Assembly: GCF_900115165.1 (NCBI RefSeq)
Contig: NZ_FOVP01000013.1
Span: forward strand, 1 to 64,000
From: Roseovarius lutimaris
GTDB lineage: Bacteria > Pseudomonadota > Alphaproteobacteria > Rhodobacterales > Rhodobacteraceae
Length of the DNA stretch: 64,000 nucleotides
Direction: 5' to 3'
In this document: in pieces, positions 52,762 through 59,328 of the stretch
How the letters are laid out: the number at the start of each line of letters is the position of its first letter
How positions within the stretch are numbered: the first letter of the stretch is position 1
Translations under genes and position numbers: made by a program
Notes under the pieces: generated by a model
What the model was told of the DNA's origin: nothing
Databases searched by the model: none
What the model saw: the letters and a program-made list of their open reading frames with translations, nothing else

Positions 52762-53823
52762 TCACGCGACACCGTCGTCCACAAGGCGCTGCGCCAAGGC
52801 GCCATAAGCCTCTGCCATCACGCCATCGCCACAGGCCACCGGCACACCGGCATCGCCCGCAAGCCGGGTCTCAAGATCAATCGGCAAGGCCGCCAACAAC
52901 GGCAGACCAATCCGGGATGCTTCGTCGCGCACACCGCCATGGCCGAAAATATGCGCCTCGTGGCCGCAATCAGGACAATGAAACACCGACATATTCTCAA
53001 CCAAACCATGGATCGGCGTCTCAAGCGTCTGAAACATGTCGATCGCCTTGCGCGCATCCAAAAGCGCCACGTCCTGCGGTGTGGACACGACAATGGCCCC
53101 GTCCGGGCGCGCCCGCTGGCACAGGGTCAGCTGTACATCGCCCGTCCCCGGCGGCAAATCAACGATCAGCACGTCAAGCGTGCCCCATGTGACCTGTGAC
53201 ATCATTTGTTGCAGCGCCCCCATAAGCATGGGGCCGCGCCAGACAACCGCCTTGTCCGGATCAAGCATCAGGCCGATCGACATCAGCTTGACCCCATGCG
53301 CGACAAGTGGCGCCATGCTTTGACCATCCACGCTCACCGGGCGCGCGCTCACCCCCATCATACGCGGCAGGCTCGGGCCGTGAATATCGGCGTCCAACAC
53401 CCCGACGCGCCGCCCCTTGCGGGCCAGCGCCACCGCAAGATTCGAGGCGACGGTGGATTTCCCGACCCCGCCCTTGCCCGAGGCCACCGCAAGAATCGAG
53501 GCAACGCCCTCGGGCCTGATCGAGCTGGTGCCGCCCTTGGGATGGCCGCCAACCTTGAGGCTTGGCGCCGCCGGGGCCGCATGCGCGGTCAGCGCCACGC
53601 TGGCGTGGCTTACCCCCGGAAGGGACAGCGCCGCACGCTCGGCGGCGGCGCGCAGGGGTTCCATCATCCGCGCCATCTCGGGGTTTGGGGCCTCGATCAC
53701 GAATCGCACCTCAGAGCCGGTGATGCTCAGCGCGCGCACCATGTCGCGCGAGATCAAGGTGCCACCATCCGGCAATTCAAGCAGCGCAAGCCGGGCTTCT
53801 ATATCCGCGCGGGTTATCGACAT
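52762..53823 (-). CDS. apbC: Fe-S cluster carrier ATPase ApbC/Mrp
   Basis: A 353-residue Mrp/NBP35-family protein that carries Fe-S clusters to apoproteins. An N-terminal MIP18/DUF59-like segment (about 1-80) precedes the P-loop ATPase with the deviant Walker A VASGKGGVGKSTVASNLA (about 113) and Walker B VLIVDLPPGTGD. The bridging cysteine motif is CPDCG (about 279). The second ATG (53823) is chosen because GAAAGGA lies 4-7 bases upstream. It diverges from the DUF1127-sRNA locus. Confidence 0.93.
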   Translation of the reverse strand: MSITRADIEARLALLELPDGGTLISRDMVRALSITGSEVRFVIEAPNPEMARMMEPLRAAAERAALSLPGVSHASVALTAHAAPAAPSLKVGGHPKGGTSSIRPEGVASILAVASGKGGVGKSTVASNLAVALARKGRRVGVLDADIHGPSLPRMMGVSARPVSVDGQSMAPLVAHGVKLMSIGLMLDPDKAVVWRGPMLMGALQQMMSQVTWGTLDVLIVDLPPGTGDVQLTLCQRARPDGAIVVSTPQDVALLDARKAIDMFQTLETPIHGLVENMSVFHCPDCGHEAHIFGHGGVRDEASRIGLPLLAALPIDLETRLAGDAGVPVACGDGVMAEAYGALAQRLVDDGVA

Positions 53824-53945
53824 GATCATTCCTTTCGCAACAGCGCCTCAATAGGTGGCAGTTTCTGCTCTAAGCGCAAGGCCTGCTCGAACTGCCTTGA
53901 AAATCCAGGAATTGCTTAACGTTAGGTCAGCTTTCCTTATGCATT

Positions 53946-53960
53946 TGCTGCATAGCAGCA
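53946..53960. promoter_or_regulatory. Candidate PhaR operator
   Basis: TGCTGCATAGCAGCA contains CTGC-N3-GCAG, the PhaR recognition pattern, and is a near-perfect palindrome. It lies 112 bases upstream of the CcaF1-like gene; a CTTGAAA (53896-53902) that could be a heat-shock -35 box lies just before it. Confidence 0.45.
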
Positions 53961-54071
53961 TTGCCAAACTCGGGTATTGTGCATCCGCAGCAAAAGCGTA
54001 TCTTAAACTCAACAAAGGCGAAAAAGAACATCGCCGAACGCGAACAACCCTGAATACGCAAGGAGCCGAAG

Positions 54072-54296
54072 ATGGCAATTGCAGTCGACACACGCCGCGC
54101 CACAGCGCACCACCTGAGCGAAGACCTGAGCGTCGCCGTTTATGCTGCAGTGCAGCGCGTCGTAAACTACCGCGCCTACCGTCGCACGATCCGTGAACTG
54201 TCAGAGTTGAGCAGCTATGACTTGGCTGATCTTGGCCTGCACCGCAGCGAGATCCGCCGGGTCGCACACGAATCAGTTTACGGCACGCGTCCGTAA
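54072..54296 (+). CDS. DUF1127 protein, CcaF1-like, host gene of CcsR sRNAs
   Basis: A 74-residue basic protein. Residues about 25-70 carry the DUF1127 unit (VNYRAYRRTIRELSELSSYD then LADLGLHRSEIRR) with an Arg-rich helix suited to RNA binding. In Rhodobacter sphaeroides the homologous gene (RSP_6037, CcaF1) is co-transcribed with four stress-induced CcsR sRNAs and its product binds RNA and helps their maturation; the same arrangement is seen here with the sRNA hairpins starting 7-12 bases after the stop. RBS AAGGAG 6 bases before the ATG. A PhaR-like palindrome and a CTTGAAA box lie upstream. Confidence 0.85.
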   Translation: MAIAVDTRRATAHHLSEDLSVAVYAAVQRVVNYRAYRRTIRELSELSSYDLADLGLHRSEIRRVAHESVYGTRP

Positions 54297-54302
54297 CACA
54301 GA

Positions 54303-54384
54303 GATCGGATGTCCTTCTCCTCCTCCCTGGGACATCTGAAACGGTCAATGGCTTCTTTCCTCCTCCCTGAGGCCTGAGACCGGA
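54303..54384 (+). ncRNA. CcsR/cuckoo-type sRNA, copy 1 (two CCUCCUCCC stem-loops)
   Basis: Stem-loop 1: GATGTCC (54308-54314) pairs with GGACATC (54330-54336), loop TTCTCCTCCTCCCTG. Stem-loop 2: GGTC (54343-54346) and GGCTTC pair with GAGGCC and GACC (to 54381), loop TTTCCTCCTCCCT. Two adjacent hairpins with CCUCCUCCC in each loop are the definition of the CcsR/cuckoo RNA family, and the position behind a DUF1127 gene matches. The loops can mask Shine-Dalgarno sequences (GGGAGGAG); in R. sphaeroides targets include C1 metabolism and pyruvate dehydrogenase genes. Confidence 0.87.
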
Positions 54385-54414
54385 CAATTGGGGCAAACTG
54401 CCCCCACCGATTGC
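54385..54414 (+). other. Spacer hairpin between the two CcsR-like RNAs
   Basis: GGGGC (54390-54394) pairs with GCCCC (54400-54404) around AAACT, with CAAT/ATTG extending the stem. It lacks the CCUCCUCCC loop. It may separate the RNAs for processing or stabilise the first RNA's 3' end. Confidence 0.5.
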
Positions 54415-54496
54415 CAACGACCCTCTCCTCCTCCCTGGGTCGGACGCAGATAGAACGGCGGCGCCTCTCCTCCTCCCTGGCGTCGCCGTTTTTTCG
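54415..54496 (+). ncRNA. CcsR/cuckoo-type sRNA, copy 2 (two CCUCCUCCC stem-loops)
   Basis: Stem-loop 1: CGACCC (54418-54423) pairs with GGGTCG (54437-54442), loop TCTCCTCCTCCCT. Stem-loop 2: AACGGCGGCGCC (54454-54465 region) pairs with GGCGTCGCCGTT (54479-54490), loop TCTCCTCCTCCCT, followed by TTTTTT, so it is also the transcription terminator. The two loops repeat those of copy 1. R. sphaeroides has four such RNAs at this locus; only two are seen here. Confidence 0.87.
54453..54496 (+). terminator. Rho-independent terminator of the DUF1127-CcsR transcript
   Basis: The last CCUCCUCCC stem-loop has an 11-12-bp GC-rich stem and ends in a run of six T. It doubles as the 3' hairpin of the second sRNA. 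Confidence 0.85.
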
Positions 54497-54509
54497 TTTC
54501 CTGGACATT

Positions 54510-54779
54510 TCAATGCAGCAAGCGCGCCCGGCCTCGCCGCGGCCTGTGCAATTGCGCGCCCCGGCAGGCCTGTTCCAGATAGCTGACGAAGGCCTGCGCC
54601 GCCGCGCTTTCGGCGGCAATGGCCGCCGGATCGGCAAGCGCCGCACGCGCCACACCAGGCGTTACCGGGCCCGCCACGGACATCGCCCATTCAAGAAAAC
54701 CCCGGCGTGCGTGATCAAACGCCTGGGCGCCAGTTGAATTGTTTTGCTCCAACCCGTCGAGAATTTGGTTCAGGCACAT
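54510..54779 (-). CDS. Unrecognised 89-aa protein under a cobalamin riboswitch
   Basis: An 89-residue soluble, Ala-rich, helical protein: MCLNQILDGLEQNNSTGAQA at the start, WAMSVAGPVTPGVARAALAD in the middle and a basic tail with HRPRRGRAR. No signal peptide, membrane helix or known motif is visible. GGGGAG about 10-13 bases upstream can serve as RBS. It is the first and only gene downstream of the cobalamin riboswitch at 54882-55078, and it ends 13 bases from the CcsR terminator, so it is a single-gene unit. Expression is expected when B12 is scarce. Known B12-regulated small proteins such as CbtB do not resemble it. Confidence 0.6.
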   Translation of the reverse strand: MCLNQILDGLEQNNSTGAQAFDHARRGFLEWAMSVAGPVTPGVARAALADPAAIAAESAAAQAFVSYLEQACRGAQLHRPRRGRARLLH

Positions 54780-54881
54780 CTTAAGACTACTCCCCGGCCA
54801 CCCCCCGGGCCGGATGGGGCAGGGATTGGACCGGGACAGGGCGTGTCGGCACCCGCCCGCACCGCCCCCCGCGGTTTGACG

Positions 54882-55078
54882 TTGCACCAAGGCTGGTTTC
54901 CGGACTTGGGGGATGGACCAGATTATCCGACCCTGCGTTTTGACACCTTCCCAGACCCAATTCCGGCCCAGTGGTCTTTCGTCAAAGCGCCCTCCCTTAC
55001 CGTTGCGGGGGCAGCGCCGGAGTTGCACCGGCTTCCCAATTCTCCGCCAAAAGCGGCACCAAGGTAATGTGAACCTAA
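54882..55078 (-). promoter_or_regulatory. Cobalamin riboswitch
   Basis: The minus strand carries the conserved blocks in order: GGTTCACATTACCTTGGTGC (P1 side), GGGAAGCCGGTGCAACTCCG, GCGCTGCCCCCGCAACGGTA (the B12 box core), GACCACTGGG, GGGAAGGTG, and CAAGTCCGGAAACCAGCCTT closing with TTGGTGCAACG. All are hallmarks of the AdoCbl riboswitch. A GC-rich stretch between it and the gene start could form the expression platform. It controls the 89-aa gene at 54510-54779. Confidence 0.93.
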
Positions 55079-55162
55079 CACCTGGTCCAGGCATCGCCAT
55101 GCGCAAAACCGAAGCGGTCAGGACGAAAACCGTCAGCCTGGCGATTCGACGCAAGTGTGAAG

Positions 55163-55188
55163 ATGAGTATTTATGGAAAGATGAAAGT
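55163..55188 (+). repeat. Intergenic GAGTATTT/AAGATGAAA element, copy 7
   Basis: GATGAGTATTTATGGAAAGA followed by TGAAAG, lying between the cobalamin riboswitch and the PccR-type gene. Confidence 0.55.
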
Positions 55189-55213
55189 GGGAATTGCGGG
55201 CTTGCCCCGGAAG

Positions 55214-55223
55214 ATTTGCAAAT
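55214..55223. promoter_or_regulatory. TTTGCAAA palindrome, candidate ScfR/PccR operator 1
   Basis: ATTTGCAAAT lies 47 bases before the start of the PccR-type regulator. TTTGCAAA-type sites are bound by related ScfR-family regulators (RamB uses AA/GTTTGCAAA). It is paired with a second copy 29 bases downstream. Confidence 0.6.
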
Positions 55224-55242
55224 CTACTCTGGGCCGAAGCTA

Positions 55243-55252
55243 ATTTGCAAAG
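55243..55252. promoter_or_regulatory. TTTGCAAA palindrome, candidate ScfR/PccR operator 2
   Basis: ATTTGCAAAG at 55243-55252, centred 29 bases (nearly three helical turns) after copy 1 and 18 bases before the ATG. Its position would block transcription start or elongation, which suggests autorepression. Confidence 0.6.
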
Positions 55253-55269
55253 CCGAAGGCGGGACCAAC

Positions 55270-56670
55270 ATGGCCACACAGAAACTTTATGCCGGAGCCA
55301 AGCTACGCGAGACCCGGCAGCGGCTTGGCCTGACACAAAAGGATTTTGCCGCTAAACTGGGCGTATCCCTGCCTTATCTCAATCAGATGGAGAACAACAA
55401 CCGCCCCGTAAGCACGACAGTGGTTCTGGCGCTGGCGCAGGAATTTGGTTTTGATGTCACAGAGTTATCGACCGGCGACGCCGAGCGGATGGTGAGCGAC
55501 ATGCGCGAGGCGCTTGCCGACCCGGTGTTTGGCGACGACCCGCCGCCGCTGGCCGATCTACGGCTGACGGCCTCGAATGCGCCGGCCCTGGCACGGGCCT
55601 TTCTGGAGTTGCACAGCGCCTATCGCCAGACCCATGAGCGTCTTGCCTCGCTTGATGAGGCCCTGGGGCGCGAGGATGCGCGCAGCCAATCAAGCCCCTG
55701 GGATGAGGTGCGCGATTTCTTTCATTACTGCGACAACTATATCGACGCGGTCGATCATGCCGCCGAGCGCTTTGCCACCGGTAGTGGCAGCACCCTGTCG
55801 GCCTATGATCTCGCGGTCGAGCGGATGGCGGCGATGGGACTTACCTTGGCGCAGGACGACGTTGGCAAGCTGCGCCATTTTGACCGCAAGGCCGGGGTCT
55901 TGTACCTTTCGTCACGCGCCGCGCCCGAAACCCGGCGGTTTCAGCTTTTGTTGCAACTGGCGCTGTTGACCCAGGATGCGCTTTTGGAGGCGACGCTTGA
56001 TTTTGCGCGGTTTCAGTCCGACGCCGCCCGCGCCATCGCCAAGATCGGCCTTGCCAATTATTTTGCCGGCGCCGCGATGATGCCCTATGGGCCGTTCCTT
56101 GCGGCGGCTCAGGAAACCCGGCATGATCTTGAGGTGCTTGCCAACCGCTTTGGGGCCTCGATCGAACAGGTGTGTCACCGCCTTTCAACGCTTCAGCGGC
56201 CCGGCGCCAAGGGTATTCCGTTCTTTTTCGTGCGTGTCGATCAGGCTGGTACGATCACCAAGCGGCATTCGGCGACGCGGCTTCAATTCGCCCGCTTTGG
56301 CGGCGCCTGTCCGCTCTGGAATGTGCATCGCGCCTTTGAAACGCCGGGGCGCTTTCTGCGACAGCTTGCCGAAACCCCGGACGGCGTGCGCTATATCAGC
56401 CTTGCGCGGGACGTGAGCAAGCCGGGCGGCAGTTTCGGCGCGCCGGTGCGCCGCTTTGCCATTGCACTGGGGTGCGAGGTGAAGCATGCCGGCGATCTGG
56501 TCTATGCTGATGATCTTGACGTGAGCAACGCCCGCGCGTTCGAGCCGATTGGCATTTCCTGTCGGATTTGCGAGCGTGCCGAGTGTCATCAGCGCTCGGT
56601 TCCACCGCTTGAACGGCGCCTACAGGTTAGCCCGGACGAGCGCGGCGTTCTGCCCTATAGCGTGGGTTAA
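55270..56670 (+). CDS. Short-chain acyl-CoA regulator (ScfR family, PccR/RamB-like)
   Basis: A 466-residue regulator. An N-terminal XRE helix-turn-helix lies at about 8-65 (LRETRQRLGLTQKDFAAKLG, then LPYLNQMENNNRPVS). The middle (about 150-290) matches the IrrE/ImmA-like DUF955 region, though the HExxH zinc site is not evident (LLLQLALLTQDALLE instead). The C-terminal DUF2083-type domain has CRICERAECHQRS. Family members PccR (Rhodobacter) and RamB sense propionyl- or acetyl-CoA and regulate propionate or acetate genes. Two TTTGCAAA sites precede the gene, indicating autoregulation. No pcc genes adjoin it here. The last 4 bases overlap gspF. Confidence 0.87.
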   Translation: MATQKLYAGAKLRETRQRLGLTQKDFAAKLGVSLPYLNQMENNNRPVSTTVVLALAQEFGFDVTELSTGDAERMVSDMREALADPVFGDDPPPLADLRLTASNAPALARAFLELHSAYRQTHERLASLDEALGREDARSQSSPWDEVRDFFHYCDNYIDAVDHAAERFATGSGSTLSAYDLAVERMAAMGLTLAQDDVGKLRHFDRKAGVLYLSSRAAPETRRFQLLLQLALLTQDALLEATLDFARFQSDAARAIAKIGLANYFAGAAMMPYGPFLAAAQETRHDLEVLANRFGASIEQVCHRLSTLQRPGAKGIPFFFVRVDQAGTITKRHSATRLQFARFGGACPLWNVHRAFETPGRFLRQLAETPDGVRYISLARDVSKPGGSFGAPVRRFAIALGCEVKHAGDLVYADDLDVSNARAFEPIGISCRICERAECHQRSVPPLERRLQVSPDERGVLPYSVG

Positions 56671-57878
56671 CCGACCGAAGCTTGCAGGTCGAAAATCGGC
56701 AAGAGGATCGCCAGAACGATCACCAGAACCATGCCGCCCACCACCATCATCAACAGCGGATCCATCAGGGCCGAGACGCGCTTGCGCTCATTCGTGAGCC
56801 AGGTTTCGACCAGCACGGCCGAGCGTTCGGTCATCCGCGCAAGGCGCGCCGATTTTTCGCCTGCGTCGATCAGTTGACGGCAAACCGGCGGAATGAGCGA
56901 CATGCGCGTCAGGCCCTGGCTAAGGCTTTCGCCCGAGCGCACGGCCTCGGCAAGATCAAGCGCCTCATTGCGAAAGCGGCTGATCACAAGCACGTCGCTG
57001 GCCGATGTGACGGCATCGACCACGGTCTGACGGCTGGCAATCACAAGCGCCAGCGTGCGCAGATATTGCGCCGCCGCCGAGAGCCGCAGCAGGCGCCCGA
57101 TCACCGGCAGTTTCAGCGCAAATTCATGCCATGCATCGCGAATACGCGGCACCCGCAGGGCGGCAATGATCCCGAAGATCAAGGCAACAAGGCCAATCGC
57201 CAGACCGATCCAATAGGCCTGAATCCAGTCGCTGATTGCCATGATCACCTGTGTCAACTGCGGCAATTCACGCCCCGAAACCTCAAACATCGCGGCAATC
57301 TCGGGGGCGACATTGACCATCAATATGCCGCAGACCAGCAGCGATACAGCGGCCACAAAAGCCGGGTAGATCAGTGCCGTCGCAAGCTGTGCCCGGTCGG
57401 TGCCGACACTTTCAAGGTAATCAGCGAGCCCCTCGAACACCGCCGCCACATCACCCGAAACCTCGCCTGCGCGCACCGCGGCCACGTAAAACCGCGGGAA
57501 CCCGGCATTGGTCATTTCTAGCGCAACCGACAATGGCTGGCCATCCAGAAGGGCCGCCTTGGCCTCGGCGGCGGCACCTTCAATCGCGGGCGAGGTGCCC
57601 GAGCTGCGCACTGTTTCAAGCGCCACTTCGGCGGAAAGGTCAGAGGATAAAAGCACCGCCATCTGGCGGGTAAAGACCGCGCGCATATCGGCATTCAATC
57701 TGGTGCGCCGCCCCCGCGTCCGGGTCAGCCCGCCGCCCTGACGCTTGGCATTGATATGCTCGGCAAATAGCCCCTGCCCGCGCAGAATGTCGGCGGCCTG
57801 GGCCTCGCTTTCGGCGACAAGCGTGCCTTTTTTGCGCCGCCCTTCGGCGTTGAACGCAATGTAGCTGAACGCCCTCAC
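56667..57878 (-). CDS. gspF: Type II secretion inner-membrane platform protein GspF
   Basis: A 403-residue T2SS platform protein with two homologous cytoplasmic helical domains (about 70-190 and 275-380) separated by membrane helices near 165-240 and a final helix MVLVIVLAILLPIFDLQ. LESVGTDRAQLATALIYPAF and the GEKSARLARM-type segment are family marks. GTG start at 57878 overlaps the gspE stop (GTGA), so the two are coupled. Last gene of the D-E-F unit, convergent with the PccR-type gene. Confidence 0.92.
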   Translation of the reverse strand: MRAFSYIAFNAEGRRKKGTLVAESEAQAADILRGQGLFAEHINAKRQGGGLTRTRGRRTRLNADMRAVFTRQMAVLLSSDLSAEVALETVRSSGTSPAIEGAAAEAKAALLDGQPLSVALEMTNAGFPRFYVAAVRAGEVSGDVAAVFEGLADYLESVGTDRAQLATALIYPAFVAAVSLLVCGILMVNVAPEIAAMFEVSGRELPQLTQVIMAISDWIQAYWIGLAIGLVALIFGIIAALRVPRIRDAWHEFALKLPVIGRLLRLSAAAQYLRTLALVIASRQTVVDAVTSASDVLVISRFRNEALDLAEAVRSGESLSQGLTRMSLIPPVCRQLIDAGEKSARLARMTERSAVLVETWLTNERKRVSALMDPLLMMVVGGMVLVIVLAILLPIFDLQASVG

Positions 57879-59326
57879 AGCGCGTCGCCCACCACGCGCA
57901 GCGCCTCGGCAAGGCTGGTTTTACCGGCGGCGACCTGATGGAGCGACTGGCCAAAGAGGGTCTGATCGGGCGCAAGCGCCACGTCTTTCATCTCAAGCTC
58001 GGAGGCGCCCTTGTCGATGGCGGCGCGCAGGGCTTCGCTAACCTCAAGGATCTCGAACACCCCGACCCGCCCGGCATAGCCAGTGGTGTTACAGGCCGCG
58101 CACCCCACCGGATGATAAAGTTGATCCGGCACCGCAAGCTTGGCGGCGCGAAAATGCCGGGCCTCGTCAGGGGTCGGCGCAGCGGCGCGGCGGCATGTTT
58201 TGCAAAGCTGGCGCAACAGGCGTTGCGCGATCACCCCGCGCAGCGTGGCGGCAATCAGAAAATCGTCGAGCCCCAGATCGCGCAACCGCACAACCGCCCC
58301 GACCGAGCCATTGGCGTGCAACGAGGAAAACACAAGATGCCCGGTCAAGGACGCCTGCGCGGCAACGCTTGCGGTTTCCTGATCGCGGATTTCGCCGACA
58401 AGGATGATATCGGGATCCTGACGCAGAGCGGCGCGCAATCCGGCGGCAAAGGTCATGCCGATCTCGGCGTTGATCTGGCTTTGCGAGATGCCGGGAAGGT
58501 CATATTCGATCGGGTCTTCGGCGGTCAGAATGTTGCGGATTTCGTCATTGGCGAGTTGTAGCAAGGAATAAAGCGTCGTGGTTTTGCCCGATCCGGTTGG
58601 CCCGGTGGCAAGGATAATACCGTTGGGCCGCCCCGCCATGCGGTCAAGGACGCTTACCTGATCGGCGCGCAGGCCAAGCTGTTCCAATGGCATAAGCCCG
58701 GCCGAGCGATCCAGCACCCGCATCACCACCCGCTCACCGTAATTACCCGGCAGGGTCGAGACCCGCACATCAATCGCACGCCCGCCAAGGCGCAGCGCGA
58801 TATGGCCGTCCTGTGGCAGGCGGGTTTCGGAAATATCGAGGCCCGCCATGACCTTGAGGCGCGAGACAACGCGGCGCACCGGCACGTCCTGTCGATCCAG
58901 AACCGATTGCAGCATGCCATCGACGCGCATGCGCGCACGCAGCCCGCCCTCGTTGGGTTCAACATGAAGATCCGACGCCCCGGCCCGCACCGCGCGGCGC
59001 AAAAGCTGGTTCACCAGTTGGATCACCGGGGCCTCTTCGCCGTCTTCCAAAAGGTCGCGCGGCCCCCGGCCATTGGCGTTTTCTTCGAGGTCAAAGCTGA
59101 ACGCGTCCTCGACGTCATCGCCGCCGCTACCGCCCTGATAAAGCGCTGCCAACTGGGCCTCGAAGGCGTCAATGCCAAGGGTTTCGATCTTCAGAGGCAT
59201 GTCGGCGCGACGCCGCGCCTCGCGCAGCCCAAGCGCGCTTGCTTCCGGTCCCGCCAGCAATCTGTCGCCCTCGACCAGAACCTGTTGATCGCGGGCAAGC
59301 GTGAAGGGCAAAAGCGGCGGCGCCAT
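57875..59326 (-). CDS. gspE: Type II secretion ATPase GspE
   Basis: A 483-residue secretion ATPase. The N1E-like part precedes the ATPase core with Walker A GPTGSGKTTTLYSLL, the Asp box TAEDPIEYDLPGISQSQI, Walker B DIILVGEIRDQETA and the His box SSLHANGSVGAV. The zinc tetra-cysteine CKTCRRAAAP ... CAACNTTGYAG is present (about 400-430), typical of T2SS rather than twitching ATPases. It sits 2 bases after gspD and overlaps gspF. Confidence 0.94.
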   Translation of the reverse strand: MAPPLLPFTLARDQQVLVEGDRLLAGPEASALGLREARRRADMPLKIETLGIDAFEAQLAALYQGGSGGDDVEDAFSFDLEENANGRGPRDLLEDGEEAPVIQLVNQLLRRAVRAGASDLHVEPNEGGLRARMRVDGMLQSVLDRQDVPVRRVVSRLKVMAGLDISETRLPQDGHIALRLGGRAIDVRVSTLPGNYGERVVMRVLDRSAGLMPLEQLGLRADQVSVLDRMAGRPNGIILATGPTGSGKTTTLYSLLQLANDEIRNILTAEDPIEYDLPGISQSQINAEIGMTFAAGLRAALRQDPDIILVGEIRDQETASVAAQASLTGHLVFSSLHANGSVGAVVRLRDLGLDDFLIAATLRGVIAQRLLRQLCKTCRRAAAPTPDEARHFRAAKLAVPDQLYHPVGCAACNTTGYAGRVGVFEILEVSEALRAAIDKGASELEMKDVALAPDQTLFGQSLHQVAAGKTSLAEALRVVGDAL

Positions 59327-59328
59327 GA

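Noticed and set aside
54300-54500. Regularly repeated CTCCTCCTCCC as a CRISPR-like array
   Set aside because: Repeats are only about 13 bases, sit in hairpin loops with varying stems, have no equal spacers and no cas genes nearby; the CcsR/cuckoo RNA explanation fits fully.
58190-58210. TTTGCAAA inside gspE as a third PccR operator
   Set aside because: It lies within a coding region on the far side of gspF, with no second site nearby, so chance is likelier.
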